A stretch of DNA of 64,000 nt from Catellatospora sp. KI3 (GCF_029948125.1 NZ_JASAMB010000004.1:124001-188000), one strand, 5' to 3'. Shown: positions 16,087 to 25,293, counted from the stretch's first letter. Notes: generated from the letters alone by a model not told the origin. Translations and numbers: made by a program.

Positions 16087-17462
16087 TGCGCACCCGCCAC
16101 CGAGTCGACGCGGACCCGCACGCCGGGACTCGGCCGCAGGGTGATCATCGGGTACGGCTTGACGTCGTGGTCGAGCAGCGTATAGCGGACCCGCTGGGCG
16201 ATCGTGGCCGCGATGAGCACGATCTCCATGAGCGCGAACCCGTTGCCGATGCACATGCGCGGACCGCCGCCGAAGGGCCAGTACGCGTACCGGTGCAGGT
16301 TGGCGGTGCGCCCGTCAAGCCAGCGGTCGGGGTCGAACTCGGTGGGCCTGTCGAACCAGCGCGGATCGCGGTGGGTGATCCACTGGCTCATCGCGACCAT
16401 GGTGCCGGCCTTGACCCGGTAGCCCTGGAACTCCACGTCGTTGTCCGGCACCCGGAACACCCGCCACGCGGGCGGGTAGAGCCGCAGGACCTCGTCGACG
16501 ACGGCGCGCAGCAGCTTCAGCTCACCCATCTTCTCGGCGGTGGCCGGTGCCCCGCCCAGGACGGAGTCGACTTCGGCGTAGACGCGGGCGGCCAGGTCGG
16601 GGCGGGTGCCGAGGAAGTACCAGATCCAGGCCAGGGTGCTGGTGGTGGTCTCCTGCGCGGCGACGTACATGGTGACGAGCTCGTCGCGCAGCTGCTTGTC
16701 GGTCATCTGCGAACCGTCGTCGTCGCGGGACTCGACCAGCATCGCGAGCAGGTCGCCGTGTTCGCCCTCGGCTGCGCGCCGGTTGGCGATGAACTCCGCG
16801 ATGACGTCCTCGAAGTCGGAGATCGCCGAGTCGACGCGGCGGCGGTTGCGGGTGGGGACGAACGCGGGCAGCCGTTCGAGGACCATGCTGCCCAGCTCCA
16901 CGTTGAACCCGAGCATGATCTTGTCGAGGGCCTCGCTGGCCCGCGAGGACTCCTTCTCGGTGTCGGTGCCGAAGAACGACTTGCCCGCGACGCGCTGGGT
17001 CAGGCCGCCCATCAGGATGCGCATGTCGAACTCGTCGCCGGGGTGCCACGTGTCGATCAGCTCGCGGGTGTAGCCGACCATCGTGTCGGCGTACCCCTGG
17101 ATGCGCTTGGTGTGGAAGGCCGGCTGGGCCAGGCGGCGCTGGGTGCGCCAGAAGCTGCCCTCGCTCGTGACCAGGCCGTTGCCGAGCGTACGGCTGAACA
17201 CGTAGCCGATCTTCTTGTACTCCTGGTACCCCTTGCGGTAGTTGCGGGTGGTCTCCAGGTGTACGCGCTCGATGTCGTCGGGGTGGCTGAGCAGCACCCA
17301 CCGGTCCCCCGCCATGAAGAACTCGACGACGTCGCCGTGGCTGGCGTGCATGCTGTCAAACAGCTCCAGCGGGTCGTGGATGAAGGCCCGCAGGTGGCTG
17401 ACGAGCGGGATCGGCTCGCGCAGCCGGGGCGCCGGGGCGGGGGCGTTCGCGGTGGTGGTCAC
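16083..17462 (-). CDS. Cytochrome P450 (first of three)
   Basis: A 459-residue soluble P450 monooxygenase. The I-helix is VAAQETT with the catalytic acid and threonine present, the K-helix ExxR is EVLR, and the heme loop is FGGGPRMCIGNG with the Cys ligand. The N-terminal half (FWRTQRRLAQPAFH) is of the kind seen in bacterial P450s that resemble fatty-acid or terpene hydroxylases. Two GTG starts compete: 17477, overlapping the upstream stop as GTGA, and 17462, six bases after AAGGAG; the second is preferred. The ferredoxin gene overlaps its end. Confidence 0.9.
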   Translation of the reverse strand: MTTTANAPAPAPRLREPIPLVSHLRAFIHDPLELFDSMHASHGDVVEFFMAGDRWVLLSHPDDIERVHLETTRNYRKGYQEYKKIGYVFSRTLGNGLVTSEGSFWRTQRRLAQPAFHTKRIQGYADTMVGYTRELIDTWHPGDEFDMRILMGGLTQRVAGKSFFGTDTEKESSRASEALDKIMLGFNVELGSMVLERLPAFVPTRNRRRVDSAISDFEDVIAEFIANRRAAEGEHGDLLAMLVESRDDDGSQMTDKQLRDELVTMYVAAQETTTSTLAWIWYFLGTRPDLAARVYAEVDSVLGGAPATAEKMGELKLLRAVVDEVLRLYPPAWRVFRVPDNDVEFQGYRVKAGTMVAMSQWITHRDPRWFDRPTEFDPDRWLDGRTANLHRYAYWPFGGGPRMCIGNGFALMEIVLIAATIAQRVRYTLLDHDVKPYPMITLRPSPGVRVRVDSVAGAQ

Positions 17463-17473
17463 CGTGGGCTCCT

Positions 17474-18127
17474 TCACTGTGCCGCGGCGAGCAGCCGCAG
17501 CGTCTCGATCGCGAGGATGGCGTGGCCGCGCATCGTGGGGTGCTTGAAGTCGGCGCTGTAGACGTCGCGTTCGGCGCACATCGGGTGGACGAAGGCGTCG
17601 AGCACGAGCGCGCCGTGGCGCGCGCAGACGGCGCGGGTGCGCTCGTTGAGGATCGGCAGCCGGTCCATCGCGCCGCCCGCCAGCTGGGGCACAGCGCTGA
17701 CGATGTCCATCAGCGTGACCGCGATGACGGTCGCGCCGCCCGCGCGCAGGGTCCCGATGATCGCGTCGAGGTCGGCCTCGACGGCGTCGGGTTCGAAGCT
17801 GCGCCGGAACAGGTCGTTGCCCCCGGCGATGAGCACGGCGAGGTCCGGGCCGAACTCGGCGGCCGCGGGCAGCTGCGTCGCACGGATGTCGGCGGCGCGC
17901 AGGTCGCGCTGGGCGAAGTTCCGAAGATCCACCTCGTGGGTACGCGACAGGACGGCGTGCACGCGGTCGAACCAGGTCCGGTCGGCGTACCCGGGGGTGG
18001 ACTCGCCCATGCCCTCGGCGATGCTGTCGCCGAGCACGGCCAGGCGCCGCCACTTCGCGCCGGTGAGCTGCTTCTCCAGGTCTTCCTGGTCGGCGAGGTA
18101 CGGGTCGGTGGCCTCGGTCATGCTCAT
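17474..18127 (-). CDS. SGNH/GDSL-family hydrolase, intracellular
   Basis: A 217-residue esterase/acyltransferase-like protein with no signal peptide. Block I is LGDSIAEGMG with Ser35 as nucleophile, block III is IAGGND, and block V is DFKHPTMRGH, giving the catalytic Asp and His. Members cleave or transfer acyl groups. Within this operon it could release or shift an acyl chain on the product. The ATG overlaps the upstream stop as ATGA, and a second ATG six bases on is the only serious alternative start. Confidence 0.85.
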   Translation of the reverse strand: MSMTEATDPYLADQEDLEKQLTGAKWRRLAVLGDSIAEGMGESTPGYADRTWFDRVHAVLSRTHEVDLRNFAQRDLRAADIRATQLPAAAEFGPDLAVLIAGGNDLFRRSFEPDAVEADLDAIIGTLRAGGATVIAVTLMDIVSAVPQLAGGAMDRLPILNERTRAVCARHGALVLDAFVHPMCAERDVYSADFKHPTMRGHAILAIETLRLLAAAQ

Positions 18128-19119
18128 GCTCGGATCTCGATTCCGTGTGCCCGGTCGTCGGTGAGGATCTCGAACAGGGCCCGGTTCTCGGTACGCAGTG
18201 TCTCCACCCGCCCCGACGCCTTGTCCGTGATGGTGAGCTCGCAGGAGCCGATCTTCGTGTTGAGGCAGTGCTTGATCCCGCCGGGCGGGTTGTAGTAGTT
18301 CAGCCCGACGAACGCGCTCGCGGGCGCCTCGACATGCCCCTTGATCGCCACGTCGTCGTCGCCGGTCGCGAAGTCCCAGTGGAAGTACCCGAAGCTGCCT
18401 TTCGCCTTCGCCGCCTGCGTCGGTGACGTGATCGCGTACTCGCGGCCGTCGTGGCGCAGCACGAGCAGGGTCATGAACGGCGTCTTGATCGGGCCGACCT
18501 TCGTCTGGGCGGTGATCACTTCGAGGAAGCTGGCGGGGGCGTCGTCGAACCCGGCGACCTGCCCGAACGCGTAGTAGTCGGTGTGCTGGCTGCCCCAGTT
18601 GTGGTTCTGGCTGCCGACCCAGCCGTCGATGTCGACGGTGCGGCCGTTGACGGTCAGGGTGCCGTCGTAGGCGGCCAGCGGGCTGCCGACGAGGCTCTTG
18701 GCCTTCGGGAAGCCGCCGCTGTAGAGGGAGCGCGGGATGAGGAACAGCATCGGTTCCTTGCCGGCGTACGACAGGTCCCAGGCGATGGTGTCGCCGGAGC
18801 TGGTCGCACCGCCGGTGAGGTGGCCGGGGACAAGGGTCGAGCCGCCGATGCGCACGTCCATGCCCTCGCGGGCGAAGGAGCAGGTGCTCAGCGGGTGCTC
18901 CTCCTTCGCGGCGACGTGCTCGCCGGTCTCGCCGTCGAAGAAGATCGACCACAGCTCGCCGATGGCGTCCTCCGGCTTCCCCTTCGGGCTGAAGATGGTG
19001 TACCGGATCCAGAACGCGAGCGGCCGGGTCGGGTGGTTGCCCCGCTGGTAGAAGCTCTCGTAGTGCCCCTCCTTCTGCCCGGGGGCGTACTGCGTCCAGG
19101 AGAGCTGTTCGTCATTCAT
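18124..19119 (-). CDS. CrtC-like lipocalin-fold protein (hydratase or cyclase-like)
   Basis: A 331-residue soluble protein rich in Trp, Tyr and beta strands. The pattern HYESFYQRGNHPTRPLAFWIRYT near the start, AWDLSY in the first half and DGWVGSQNHNWGSQHTDYY in the middle fit the carotenoid 1,2-hydratase (CrtC/AttH) double-lipocalin superfamily. That superfamily includes hydratases and, in fungi, Diels-Alderases such as Fsa2 and CghA. The NHNWG motif is a known hallmark of this group. I infer a hydration or cyclisation step; sequence alone cannot decide. It overlaps both neighbours by ATGA. Confidence 0.65.
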   Translation of the reverse strand: MNDEQLSWTQYAPGQKEGHYESFYQRGNHPTRPLAFWIRYTIFSPKGKPEDAIGELWSIFFDGETGEHVAAKEEHPLSTCSFAREGMDVRIGGSTLVPGHLTGGATSSGDTIAWDLSYAGKEPMLFLIPRSLYSGGFPKAKSLVGSPLAAYDGTLTVNGRTVDIDGWVGSQNHNWGSQHTDYYAFGQVAGFDDAPASFLEVITAQTKVGPIKTPFMTLLVLRHDGREYAITSPTQAAKAKGSFGYFHWDFATGDDDVAIKGHVEAPASAFVGLNYYNPPGGIKHCLNTKIGSCELTITDKASGRVETLRTENRALFEILTDDRAHGIEIRA

Positions 19120-20495
19120 GCCCGCTGTTCCTTTCGGGTGTGCACGCGCCGCCGCGGGTGCATCGTCATCTCCATGCCGTACCGGGGCCGCAGCGTGATC
19201 GACGCCTGCTGGACGACCCGGTGGCCGGGCAGGTGGCGCAGCTCGTAGCGCTGGATAAGGGCCGCGAGCAGCAGCTGCGCCTCCATCAGCGCGAAGTGCT
19301 TGCCGATGCACAGGTGCGGCCCGGCGCCGAAGGGCAGGTACGCGAACCGGTGCCAGGTCTTGCGGGCGGCCGGGTCGAAGCGGTCGGGTTCGAAGCGCTC
19401 CGGGTCGTCCCAGTGGTCCGGGTTGCGCTGGATGTTGAACAGGCTGACCAGCACCCGGGCCCCCGCGGGCAGCTCGTACCCGCCGAGGGTGGTCGCCACG
19501 CCGGTGAGCCGGGGCACGATCGGCGCGGACGGGTAGAGCCGCAGCGCCTCCTCGAACACGCGCAGCGTGTAGGGCAGGTTCGGCAGGTCTTCGAGGGTGG
19601 GCAGCCGCCCGTCGAGGGTGTCGACCTCGTCCTGGAGCTTGCGCAGCGCCCGCGGATGCTGCGACAGCAGGTACAGCGCCCAGGTCAGGGTGATCGCCGT
19701 GGTCTCGTGCCCGGCGGCGAAGGTGGTGATGATCTCGTCGCGCAGTTCCCGGTCGGTCATCCCCTCCCCCGTCGCGTCGTCCTTGCACGCGAGCAGCATG
19801 TCCAGCAGGTCGTTGTCGGCCGGCCCGGCGGCGCGGCGCTCGGCGATCAGCCGGTACATCAGCGAGTCGATCGCGGTCATGACGGCCTTGAAGCGCCGGT
19901 TGCCGGGGGTCGGCCAGCTCACCGGCGGGCTGAACGGGTTCTGCAGCCGCTGGAACGCGAAGTTGATCGCGATGTCGACGGCGTGGGGGCCGATGGTGTC
20001 GAGGTCGTCGAGGATGTTCGTGGAGAACATGGCGCGGCTGACGATGTCGAGCGTGACCCGCATCGTCTCCTTGTGCATGTCCAGCAGGTCCCCCGGCCGG
20101 TACGCCCGCGCCAGGTGGTCGAGCCAGTCCTGGGTGGAGGAGACCATGGTGGCGTACATGCCGGCGATGGCGCTCTTCGTGTAGAGGGGCTGCATCATGC
20201 GGCGGTTGCGCAGCCAGCTCTCGTGGTCGGAGCTGGTGAGCAGCCCGGTGCCGAGGACGAGGCGCAGCGGGTTGTCGGCGCCGAGCTTGCCGAACCGGGC
20301 GGTCTCCGTCAGCGCCTCCCCGGCCAGGTCAGGGCTGGAGACGCCGTACACGGTGACCGGTCCCAGCTTGTAGGCGACGAGGTCGCCGTGCTCGCGGAAC
20401 CCGGCCGTCATCGCGTCGAGGATGTCGCGGCGGAAGTCGGTGATGCTGCCCAGCAGCGGAACACCGCGTACCGCGGGGACGGTCCGGGCGGTCAT
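19116..20495 (-). CDS. Cytochrome P450 (second of three)
   Basis: A 459-residue P450. The I-helix is FAAGHETT, the ExxR helix is EEALRLYPSAP, and the heme-binding loop is FGAGPHLCIGKHFALME. N-terminal VRGVPLLGSITDFRRD is the proline-rich lead-in seen in CYP102/CYP4-like bacterial enzymes. All residues needed for oxygen activation are present. The ATG at 20495 overlaps the methyltransferase stop as ATGA. It resembles the first P450 of the cluster in overall type but is only distantly similar, so the two probably act at different positions or steps. Confidence 0.9.
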   Translation of the reverse strand: MTARTVPAVRGVPLLGSITDFRRDILDAMTAGFREHGDLVAYKLGPVTVYGVSSPDLAGEALTETARFGKLGADNPLRLVLGTGLLTSSDHESWLRNRRMMQPLYTKSAIAGMYATMVSSTQDWLDHLARAYRPGDLLDMHKETMRVTLDIVSRAMFSTNILDDLDTIGPHAVDIAINFAFQRLQNPFSPPVSWPTPGNRRFKAVMTAIDSLMYRLIAERRAAGPADNDLLDMLLACKDDATGEGMTDRELRDEIITTFAAGHETTAITLTWALYLLSQHPRALRKLQDEVDTLDGRLPTLEDLPNLPYTLRVFEEALRLYPSAPIVPRLTGVATTLGGYELPAGARVLVSLFNIQRNPDHWDDPERFEPDRFDPAARKTWHRFAYLPFGAGPHLCIGKHFALMEAQLLLAALIQRYELRHLPGHRVVQQASITLRPRYGMEMTMHPRRRVHTRKEQRA

Positions 20496-21169
20496 GGCTT
20501 GCGGGCCAGTGCGCAGACCCAGCCGAGCGACCGGGTGGGTTCGGCGACGAAGCGGGCGCCGGTGAAGCCCGCCTCGGTGAGCATCCCGGTGAGGTCGGCG
20601 CCGGAGACGATGCGCAGCCCCTCGCGGGCGGAGCGCTCGGTGAAGCGCCTGCCGAAGTAGCGCTGCACCAGCGACGGCCTGCCGGACGCCTCGCGGCTCA
20701 TCTCCAGCGTGACGATCATCTGCCCGCCGGGCCGCAGCACCCGGTGCGCCTGCTTCAGCCCGCGCATGGCGTCGGGCCAGAAGTAGAACGTCTCGATCGC
20801 GGTGACGTGGTCGAACGACGCCTGCTCGAACGGCAGGTTCATCGCGTCGCCGTGCTGGATCGTCATCCGGCCCGCGCGGACCGCCGCCGCGTTGCGCTTG
20901 GCGGCCAGGTCCACCATGACGGGCGAGTAGTCGATGCCGGCGAGGGTGCCGGTGGTGTCGCGGGCGGCCATGAGGCCCAGCGCCATGCCGCTGCCGCAGC
21001 CGATGTCGAGGATGTCGTCGCCGTCGGCGATGCCCATCTGGTCGATGGTCCAGTCGGTGAGCGTGCGGTGCTGGACCGTCATCAGGTGGCCGACGAGGCG
21101 GCCGTAGAAGCCGGTCGGCTTCTTGAAGTTGTCCTCTAGCAGCTCGAGCGGCTTATGGATGACACCCAT
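20492..21169 (-). CDS. Class I SAM-dependent methyltransferase
   Basis: A 225-residue methyltransferase. Motif I is ILDIGCGSGMALG at about residues 53-65, the acidic residue binding SAM ribose lies in LAGIDYSPVM, and post-motif regions DAMNLPFEQASFDHV and AHRVLRPGGQM are intact. This is the Methyltransf_11/25 group that methylates small molecules on O, N or C. The ATG is preceded by GAAGGGA. It probably tailors the cluster product. It starts 26 bases after the FAD oxidase gene. Confidence 0.9.
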   Translation of the reverse strand: MGVIHKPLELLEDNFKKPTGFYGRLVGHLMTVQHRTLTDWTIDQMGIADGDDILDIGCGSGMALGLMAARDTTGTLAGIDYSPVMVDLAAKRNAAAVRAGRMTIQHGDAMNLPFEQASFDHVTAIETFYFWPDAMRGLKQAHRVLRPGGQMIVTLEMSREASGRPSLVQRYFGRRFTERSAREGLRIVSGADLTGMLTEAGFTGARFVAEPTRSLGWVCALARKP

Positions 21170-21195
21170 GGCTGTCCCTTCAGGTTCCGTTGGTG

Positions 21196-22518
21196 TTACG
21201 CGTGCCGGGTACCGGCACCCTCGCGGGCCTTGCGTTCGGCGCGGACGGCCAGGGTGGCGAGGTAGCCGCCCAGCAGGGGCCGCGCGAGGCCGCCGACGGG
21301 CAGGCGCGGTGCGCGGTCGCGGTGCCAGGGCAGGCTCGCCGGTCGCCCGCCGGGTGAATCGCTGCCCAGGTGGTGCCCGGCCAGGTACGCGCCGGTGGCC
21401 ACGCTGAGCGCCAGGCCGTGCCCGCCGCAGCCGCCCGCGTACCAGACGCCGGGGGCGGCGCGCCCGACGACGGGCAGCCCGTCGCCGGTCATCGCGATGC
21501 GCCCGGACCAGCGGTGCGTCACCTCGACGTCGCGCAGGGCCGGGTGCAGGGTGTGCAGCCACCGGGTGAGGAACCGCCACGCGGGGGCGTGGCGGGCGGC
21601 GTCGGCCGGGCCGGGCGGCAGCCCGTCCCCGCGGGCGGGCAGCAGCGCGCGGCCGCCCCCGGCGATCAGCCGCCGGTCCGGGGTCAGCCGGTAGTAGGGG
21701 GCGAGGTCGCCGTGTTCGATGACGGCGGTGCGGGCCACGCCGTCGAGTAGGCCACGCGGCAGCGGTGCGGTCGCGATCGCGTGTACGCGCAGCGGCAGCA
21801 TCGTGCCGACGGGCAGCCGCAGCTGGTCGGCGTAGCCGTTGACAGCGACGAGGATCCTGCGGGCGCGCACCGCACCGGTGTCCGTGGTCAGAAGTCCGGT
21901 GCGGACCTCGCGGACGAGGGTGCCCGGGCGGATGCGGGCGCCGGCGGCGCGTACCGCGTCGCCGAGGCCCCGCGTCAGGGCGGCCGGGTCCAACGTCGCC
22001 GCCGACGGGTAGCGCAGACCGGCCAGGTAGGCCACGTCGGGGTACGGGGCGAGCTGGGAGCCGGGCAGCAGCGGCACGTCGAGGCCGAGTTCGGCGTAGG
22101 CGCGGGCGCGCGAGCGCAGCCGGGCCGCGTCGGCCTCGGTGCGGGCGACGATCTCCTGCGCCCCGGTCGTCAGGGCGCAGTCGATGCCCAGCTCGGCGAT
22201 CAGGGCCAGTACGCGCGCTACGGCGTCGGTGCTGAACGCGTGCACGGCACGGGCGGTGTCGTCGCCGAAGCGGCGCCGGGCGATGTCGACGGGCGGCCCG
22301 ATGCGGGGCCCGAGCAGCCCGGTGCCGTGCCCGCTGGCGCCGGAGCCGGGCTGTCCCGCGTCGAGGACCAGCACGTCGAGGCCGGGTTCGGCGCGCAGCA
22401 GGTGCAGCGCGGCGGACAGGCCGGTGAGCCCGGCGCCGACGATCACGACGTCGGCGTGGTCGCGGTCATCGCGCGGTGGCGGTTCGGGCGGCCTGGTACG
22501 CCAGGGCGGCTCAGTCAT
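21196..22518 (-). CDS. FAD-dependent amine/amino-acid oxidase (DAO family)
   Basis: A 440-residue flavoenzyme. The Rossmann FAD motif VVIVGAGLTGLSAALHLL lies near residues 24-41, and the C-terminal FAD loop GGCGGHGLALS is typical of the DAO family, which includes glycine, sarcosine and gamma-glutamylputrescine oxidases. Such enzymes oxidise C-N bonds to imines. The START-like gene upstream overlaps its ATG by 8 bases. The presence of a class III aminotransferase in the same operon suggests that nitrogen chemistry on the product is central. Confidence 0.85.
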   Translation of the reverse strand: MTEPPWRTRPPEPPPRDDRDHADVVIVGAGLTGLSAALHLLRAEPGLDVLVLDAGQPGSGASGHGTGLLGPRIGPPVDIARRRFGDDTARAVHAFSTDAVARVLALIAELGIDCALTTGAQEIVARTEADAARLRSRARAYAELGLDVPLLPGSQLAPYPDVAYLAGLRYPSAATLDPAALTRGLGDAVRAAGARIRPGTLVREVRTGLLTTDTGAVRARRILVAVNGYADQLRLPVGTMLPLRVHAIATAPLPRGLLDGVARTAVIEHGDLAPYYRLTPDRRLIAGGGRALLPARGDGLPPGPADAARHAPAWRFLTRWLHTLHPALRDVEVTHRWSGRIAMTGDGLPVVGRAAPGVWYAGGCGGHGLALSVATGAYLAGHHLGSDSPGGRPASLPWHRDRAPRLPVGGLARPLLGGYLATLAVRAERKAREGAGTRHA

Positions 22519-22978
22519 GGCGGGCCGTCGCGAGGTCGGCGGGCACGGTGACCTCGCCGAGCAGGCCTCGCAGGATGACCAGGACGTTGTCGCGCAGGGT
22601 GGCTTCGGCGACCGGGTCGAGGATGTCGGCGAGGGAGGGCATGCCGAGGTCGAAGACGGCGTCGAAGGTGATCGCGGTCCCCTCGGGCGCGTCCTCGATC
22701 AGCCACTCGCCCTCGAACCGTTCGAAGTCGCCGCTGAGCTGCGTGAACCGGATGACCCCGCGGTCCGGTTCGAAGTGGTCGCGCTCGGTCCAGCGGAGCA
22801 GGCCGTTGCGGAAGGTGACGGTCCAGTCGGACACGACGCTGCCGTCGGGGTCGGCGGCGTGCACGGTCACCTGGCGTACGGTGCTGGTCAGCTCCTCGTA
22901 GCGGGCGAAGTCGCTGATCCGCGCGTACGCGTCGGGCTGCGCGAGCCCGGCGAGCACCCGGATGATGACACGTCGCAT
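22511..22978 (-). CDS. SRPBCC/START-like protein (polyketide cyclase type)
   Basis: A 155-residue helix-grip protein of the Coq10/polyketide cyclase group. The strands VTVHAADPDGSVVSDWTVTF, DFERFEGEWLIED and GTAITFDAVFDLG, followed by a long C-terminal helix, outline the fold. Members bind hydrophobic ligands and include aromatase/cyclases that fold reactive intermediates. No PKS is present nearby, so a ligand-binding or cyclase role on a non-polyketide intermediate is inferred. It overlaps the FAD oxidase gene by 8 bases. Confidence 0.75.
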   Translation of the reverse strand: MRRVIIRVLAGLAQPDAYARISDFARYEELTSTVRQVTVHAADPDGSVVSDWTVTFRNGLLRWTERDHFEPDRGVIRFTQLSGDFERFEGEWLIEDAPEGTAITFDAVFDLGMPSLADILDPVAEATLRDNVLVILRGLLGEVTVPADLATARHD

Positions 22979-22999
22979 GAAAGGCGTTTCCCTTCGTTC

Positions 23000-24244
23000 C
23001 TATACCGTGGCCGTGAGTGAGGCCAGTGCGTCGTCGAACACCTGGAAGAACAGCGCCAGCTCGGGGTCGCCGAGGATGGCGGGCGGGGTCAGCCGGATCA
23101 CCCGGGACGCGTTGAGCGAGTGGCTCACGAGCACGCCGCGGTCGATCAGCGCGAGCGCGAGCTCGCCGAGGTGGCGCTGGTCGGCCATCTCGATGCCGAT
23201 GAGCAGGCCCCGTCCCCGCACGTCGGCGACGAGTCCGGCGCCGTGGGCGGCGGCCCGGGCGCGTACCCCGTCGAGCAGCCGCGACCCGAGGCGGGCCGCG
23301 CGGCCCGGGATGTCCTCGGCGGCCATCGTGCGCACGGCGGCCAGCGCCGCGGCGCCCGCCAGCGGTGAGCCGCCGAACGTGGACGAGTGCAGGAACGGGT
23401 CGCGGTTGAACGGCCCGTAGGTCTGCTCGCCGGCGAGCATCGCGGCGACGGGGATGATCCCGCCGGACAGGCCCTTGCCGACGAGCAGCACGTCGGGGGC
23501 GACGCGTTCGGTGTCGATACCCCACCAGGAGCCGAGGCGCCCGAGCCCGGTCTGGATCTCGTCCACGATGAGGAACGCGCCGTGTTCGGCGCAGGCGGCG
23601 GCGACCGCGGTGAGGTAGCCGGGCGGCGGGATGATGACGCCGCCCTCGCCCTGGACGGGTTCGATGATGACGCAGGCGGCGCGCCCGGCGGCCGCGATCG
23701 CCGCCGACATCGCGGCCGCGTCGCCGAACGGCACGACCGTGACGTCGGGCAGCAGGGGCCGGAACTGGTCCTGGTAGGTGGGGTTGGCGGTGACGCTGAG
23801 CGCGCCCAGCGTCTTGCCGTGGAATCCGCCCGTCGTGGTGATCAGCGTGTGGTGGCCGTGCGCGCGGGCGAGCTTCAGGGCCGCCTCGGTCGCCTCGGTG
23901 CCGGAGTTGACGAAGTGGACGTGGTCCAGGCCCGGCGGGGCGATCCCGGCGAGGGCCTCGGCGGCCTGCGCGATGACGGGTTCGAGCAGGGTCCGCGTCG
24001 CGAGGGGATGCGTCGCCACCTGGTGCTGCACGGCGGCGACCACGGCGGGGTGGCAGTGGCCGAGGATGAAGACGCCGTACCCGCCGAAGTCGAGGTGGCG
24101 GCGCCCGTCGGCGTCGATCACCCAGGCGCCCTCGGAGCGGACCTCCACGACCGACCCCATCAGCCGCGCCAGCGCCGCGCGTCCCGAGCTGAGATGCTTC
24201 CTGGTACGGGTGACCACGTCCGCGGCCAGGTCGACGCCGGTCAT
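23000..24244 (-). CDS. Class III PLP aminotransferase
   Basis: A 414-residue aminotransferase of the ornithine/putrescine/omega-amino group. The PLP-binding signature is present: NSGTEATEAALKLAR, VQGEGG, and FLIVDEIQTGLGR with the Asp that contacts the pyridine nitrogen, then LLVGKGLSGG where Lys257 forms the Schiff base. Such enzymes turn terminal aldehydes into primary amines. It is encoded directly after a thioester-reductase-like SDR (overlap ATGA), which could supply that aldehyde. Confidence 0.9.
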   Translation of the reverse strand: MTGVDLAADVVTRTRKHLSSGRAALARLMGSVVEVRSEGAWVIDADGRRHLDFGGYGVFILGHCHPAVVAAVQHQVATHPLATRTLLEPVIAQAAEALAGIAPPGLDHVHFVNSGTEATEAALKLARAHGHHTLITTTGGFHGKTLGALSVTANPTYQDQFRPLLPDVTVVPFGDAAAMSAAIAAAGRAACVIIEPVQGEGGVIIPPPGYLTAVAAACAEHGAFLIVDEIQTGLGRLGSWWGIDTERVAPDVLLVGKGLSGGIIPVAAMLAGEQTYGPFNRDPFLHSSTFGGSPLAGAAALAAVRTMAAEDIPGRAARLGSRLLDGVRARAAAHGAGLVADVRGRGLLIGIEMADQRHLGELALALIDRGVLVSHSLNASRVIRLTPPAILGDPELALFFQVFDDALASLTATV

Positions 24245-25293
24245 GCCGCGACCCGTTCGCGGTCGCCGGTCGGCGGCAGCAGCCTGCTGTGGGTGGACCA
24301 GTACTCGATGGTGTGGTCGAACGAGGCGAGCAGCGCGTCCTTGGTGACGGTGTCGCCGAGGCCCAGCGACGGCAGCGAGGTGGGCAGCGCGTCGGCGGAC
24401 TGGAACAGCAGCATCAGCGTGATCAGGTCCTCGAACCGGCGGCGCATGGCGACGGGGATGACCTCCGTGAGCAGCGGCATCAGCAGCCGGTCGACGGCCT
24501 CGGTCGGAATGAGCCGGGGCTGGCTGTGGGCCAGGCCGCACCGGGCGGCCATCGCCATGCACAGGCGCACCATCTCGGCGACGGTCAGCGCCTGCGGCCC
24601 CGCGGTCAGCATGTAGGTGCCGCCGGTCTCGCCGCGGCGGATCAGCTGCCCGGTGGCCCGCGCGACGACGTCCTGCGGGATCGCGTCGATCAACGCGGCC
24701 GCGTCGGCGGGGATCATGGGGGCGGTGCCGCGTACGACGGCACGCAGCGCCTTGTGGATGCCCTGGAACGCCGATATCCGCCCATCCTGGGAGTCACCGA
24801 TCACGATGGACGGCCGCACGATGGTGGCGGGGTGCCGGCGGTCGCGGATCAGCGCCTCGGCGGCGATCTTCGACTCGATGTACGCGCGGGGACCGATGAA
24901 GCGGGGATCGCCGGGGTGGGGCACGGGGCGCTCGACGAACGCGGTGCTGACGTAGTAGAGGGGGGCGCCGGCGTCCTCGGCGAACTCCAGCATCCGCGCG
25001 GTGCCCTCGATGTTGGTCGCGGCGATCTCCTCGGGCGCCAGCGTCCAGTTCGTCGCGGCACCGGCGTGCAGGATCACGTCGACCTGGGCCGCCAGCCGGC
25101 GCAGCTGCGCCGGGGGCAGTCCGAAGTCGTCGGCGGCGAGATCGCCGCGGACCTGCTGGACCCGGCGATCGTCGACCGACGCCCGCCGCAGCAGGCAGAT
25201 GATCTCGTAGTCGCCGGCGAGTTCGTCGATGAAAGCGGTGCCGAGCACGCCGGCACCGCCGGTGAGCAGCAGCACCGGTTTGTCTGCCCGCAT
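24241..25293 (-). CDS. Extended SDR, thioester/fatty-acyl reductase-like
   Basis: A 350-residue NAD(P)-dependent reductase of the NAD_binding_4 type. The nucleotide motif TGGAGVLG is at residues 11-18, and the catalytic set is Ser116 (YVSTAF), Tyr138 and Lys142 (YIESK). The family includes carboxylic-acid-reductase and NRPS terminal R domains and fatty-acyl-CoA reductases, which release thioesters as aldehydes or alcohols. It stands as a separate protein here. With the overlapping aminotransferase gene it could convert an acyl-CoA or carrier-bound chain to an amine. Confidence 0.82.
   Translation of the reverse strand: MRADKPVLLLTGGAGVLGTAFIDELAGDYEIICLLRRASVDDRRVQQVRGDLAADDFGLPPAQLRRLAAQVDVILHAGAATNWTLAPEEIAATNIEGTARMLEFAEDAGAPLYYVSTAFVERPVPHPGDPRFIGPRAYIESKIAAEALIRDRRHPATIVRPSIVIGDSQDGRISAFQGIHKALRAVVRGTAPMIPADAAALIDAIPQDVVARATGQLIRRGETGGTYMLTAGPQALTVAEMVRLCMAMAARCGLAHSQPRLIPTEAVDRLLMPLLTEVIPVAMRRRFEDLITLMLLFQSADALPTSLPSLGLGDTVTKDALLASFDHTIEYWSTHSRLLPPTGDRERVAA

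Noticed and set aside
23387..24616. 409-codon plus-strand frame opposite the aminotransferase gene
   Set aside because: Antisense low-complexity sequence; the minus strand carries complete PLP-enzyme motifs.
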